Shown piece after piece: positions 62,644 to 64,000 of a DNA stretch of 64,000 nt. The DNA comes from Pseudomonas sp. UBA5706 (GTDB taxonomy: Bacteria; Pseudomonadota; Gammaproteobacteria; Pseudomonadales; Pseudomonadaceae), in NCBI RefSeq assembly GCF_002419965.1, contig NZ_DIHC01000043.1, positions 1 to 64,000 of the forward strand, given 5' to 3'. The first letter of the stretch is position 1. Every line of letters begins with the position of its first letter. Under the pieces are notes generated by a model that was not told where the DNA came from, made no database searches, and was given only the letters and a program-made list of their open reading frames with translations. A program made the translations under genes and the position numbers.

Positions 62644-63378
62644 TCAATAACGTCCGCGAGGTACGGTGGCCACTGGAGTCTTGTGATCGCCGTCCAGAGG
62701 CAGGAAGCAGTCCTCCTCGGCGTCGTACGCGCGAATTTCACTGGTCTCGATGTCATAGACCCAGCCGTGAATGAACAGCTGACCGCTGGCCATTTTTGAC
62801 GCGACCGAAGGGTGGGTGCGCAAATGCTGCAACTGGGCAATGACGTTTTCTTCGGTCAGCACGTGCATGGTTTCGTGCTCATCGGAACAGCTGCAGTTGT
62901 CCTGGACCACGGTTTTGGCGACCTCGGCATGGCGCAGCCAGGCTTTGACGGTCGGCATTTTTTCCAGGGTGTCGGGGTTAAGCACTGCACGCATGGCGCC
63001 GCAATCGGAGTGTCCGCAGACGATGATGTGTTGCACGCCCAGCGCCAACACCGCGTACTCGATTGCAGTGGAAACGCCGCCGTTCATGGGACCGTAGGGA
63101 GGCACAACGTTGCCGACGTTGCGCGTGACGAACAGGTCGCCCGGGGAGCTTTGCGTGATGAGTTCGGGAACGATGCGCGAGTCGGCGCAGGTAATGAACA
63201 TGGCGCGAGGGTGTTGTGCCGTGGCGAGCTTCTTGAACAGTTCTTCCTGCTGCGGGAACACGTCATGGCGAAAGTGTTTGAAGCCATCGACGATGTGCTG
63301 CAACGCCTCTTCGGCGGATTCGGCTTTTGCTGCGGCTTGAATCGCCAGCGGCTGCGGTTGTTTATCCCTGCTGCTCAT
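62644..63378 (-). CDS. Beta-class carbonic anhydrase
   Basis: 244 residues. The zinc site is complete: FITCADSRIVPEL (Cys, Asp-Arg pair) and ICGHSDCGAM (His, Cys). It interconverts CO2 and bicarbonate. The order with the SulP gene matches PA0102-PA0103 of P. aeruginosa, as I remember it. It is first in the pair, on the minus strand. Confidence 0.92.
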   Translation of the reverse strand: MSSRDKQPQPLAIQAAAKAESAEEALQHIVDGFKHFRHDVFPQQEELFKKLATAQHPRAMFITCADSRIVPELITQSSPGDLFVTRNVGNVVPPYGPMNGGVSTAIEYAVLALGVQHIIVCGHSDCGAMRAVLNPDTLEKMPTVKAWLRHAEVAKTVVQDNCSCSDEHETMHVLTEENVIAQLQHLRTHPSVASKMASGQLFIHGWVYDIETSEIRAYDAEEDCFLPLDGDHKTPVATVPRGRY

Positions 63379-63706
63379 GTCTCATCCTCTCAGTCGGGTT
63401 GAAGTGGAGTTTCCAGTGATTGCGGTGGATGTCCACTTTTCTTGGCAACGGACAAATGCCATCGGTGCGTGACAAACGGGTCACTTGCGAAACACCTTAG
63501 CGATACAAACTTAATTGAAACTGAATGCACCGCTCTAGGCCGGGGGTCTGGCGTTAGACATTCTAAAGCCCGAACGCAGGCCGACGCTTGGCGCCTGCTC
63601 TGATAGCACAACTTGCCGGTGGCACCTGCGAAATCGCCACCGTCAACCAGCGATGCTGCAAAGACCCGCGGCACTGCGTGGGTTTCGATTCAAGACGCCT
63701 CGGGAG
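63379..63706. other. Intergenic region upstream of the carbonic anhydrase gene
   Basis: 328 bases without a recognisable gene or repeat; the promoter of the carbonic anhydrase gene should lie here. Confidence 0.35.
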
Positions 63707-64000
63707 TCACAGCAGCGACATCTGCCCGCCCGGCGGACAGAACGCCTGGCAATCGAGTTTAAAACGCTCGCGATGGTTAAGGCCCAATCTTTTCACCGCA
63801 ATACTGTAGCGCTGCGCCAGCAGCTCGGCGAATACACCTTCGCCGCGCATTCGTGAGCCGAAGCGGCTGTCATACACCTGCCCGCCACGGCTCTGCCGAA
63901 CCAGGCTCATCACGTGCTCGGCCCGTTGCGGGTAATGCGCCTGCAGCCATTGTTCGAAAAGCGGCGCGACCTCAAGCGGCAATCGCAGCATCACATAGCT
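63707..64000 (-). CDS. PA0069-family radical SAM protein, C-terminal fragment (cut by window edge)
   Basis: The last 97 codons of a gene that begins beyond the window. MLRLPLEVAPLFEQWLQ, RQSRGGQVYDSRFGSRMRGEG and the ending SIAVKRLGLNHRERFKLDC match the end of the PA0069-type radical SAM (SplB-like) family. The CxxxCxxC iron-sulfur motif would be in the missing N-terminal part. The frame stays open to the edge. Confidence 0.8.
   Translation of the reverse strand, partial: SYVMLRLPLEVAPLFEQWLQAHYPQRAEHVMSLVRQSRGGQVYDSRFGSRMRGEGVFAELLAQRYSIAVKRLGLNHRERFKLDCQAFCPPGGQMSLL

Noticed and set aside
63390..63674. 94-codon frame upstream of the carbonic anhydrase gene
   Set aside because: No family features and no clear ribosome binding site; probably promoter DNA.
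1..64000. Prophage, insertion sequence, CRISPR array, tRNA or rRNA
   Set aside because: I looked for transposase or integrase motifs, regular spaced repeats and tRNA-like folds and saw none; the only repeats are REP pairs and the short katE tandem repeat.

Overview
The window looks like chromosomal DNA of a fluorescent Pseudomonas, most likely the P. syringae group. The reasons are the gene content and order, inverted pairs of Pseudomonas-type REP sequences, an ErsA small RNA between engB and polA, and the algB-kinB, zur-znuCB and metNIQ blocks. From memory, the stretch from gltP to metQ follows the order of PA5479 to PA5505 in P. aeruginosa PAO1. Most of it is core chromosome. I see no prophage, insertion sequence, tRNA, rRNA or CRISPR array.

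Layout. 1-3.6 kb: glutarate/glutaryl-CoA catabolism (gcoT-gcdH) with a divergent LysR regulator. 4-8.6 kb: membrane transhydrogenase pntAA-pntAB-pntB, then an acetyl-CoA:succinate CoA-transferase. 8.9-12.6 kb: a DUF1127 gene, a possible 40-residue membrane protein, and an envelope operon of three DUF2388 paralogues plus a DUF4105 protein with a zinc-protease-like HELTH motif. 12.9-19.2 kb: a GFA-family zinc protein, CitMHS citrate transporter, TerC, Na/Pi cotransporter and a membrane-anchored M16 peptidase. 19.5-24.2 kb: an MCE/Mla-type lipid ABC transporter operon headed by a DUF5924 membrane protein. 24.2-29.9 kb: a nucleoside-recognition (Gate) protein, gltP, then a cell-envelope group (lysozyme inhibitor Ivy, DUF1328 peptide, small membrane protein, BON-domain protein). 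30-39.7 kb: algB-kinB, an EAL phosphodiesterase, an AmpD-type amidase lipoprotein, a GGDEF cyclase (dgcH), an EEP-family hydrolase and dsbA. 40-45.2 kb: engB, ersA, polA, a DUF2782 gene and thrB. 45.3-54.5 kb: zinc uptake with its regulator, a lipoprotein, catalase katE and the methionine importer. 54.6-64 kb: a SCO protein, an unknown helical protein, a two-gene HSP90-like plus TPR operon, a SulP transporter with a beta carbonic anhydrase, and the 3' end of a PA0069-type radical SAM gene.

Points of most interest. (1) The HSP90-like ATPase keeps its ATP-site and catalytic residues and is transcribed with a large TPR-like protein that has its own C-terminal domain; this is a candidate dedicated chaperone/co-chaperone pair of unknown role. 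(2) PolA has lost the carboxylate residues of its 3'-5' proofreading domain while the polymerase and 5' nuclease motifs are intact. (3) An ersA gene is visible with an AlgU-type promoter, a 5' hairpin and a strong terminator. (4) The DUF2388x3-DUF4105 operon is an uncharacterised envelope system. (5) Several orphan operators and very small genes are easy to miss.

No searches were run. Gene-order comparisons are from memory, start sites were chosen by eye from ribosome binding sites and conserved N-termini, and regulatory sites are motif matches only.
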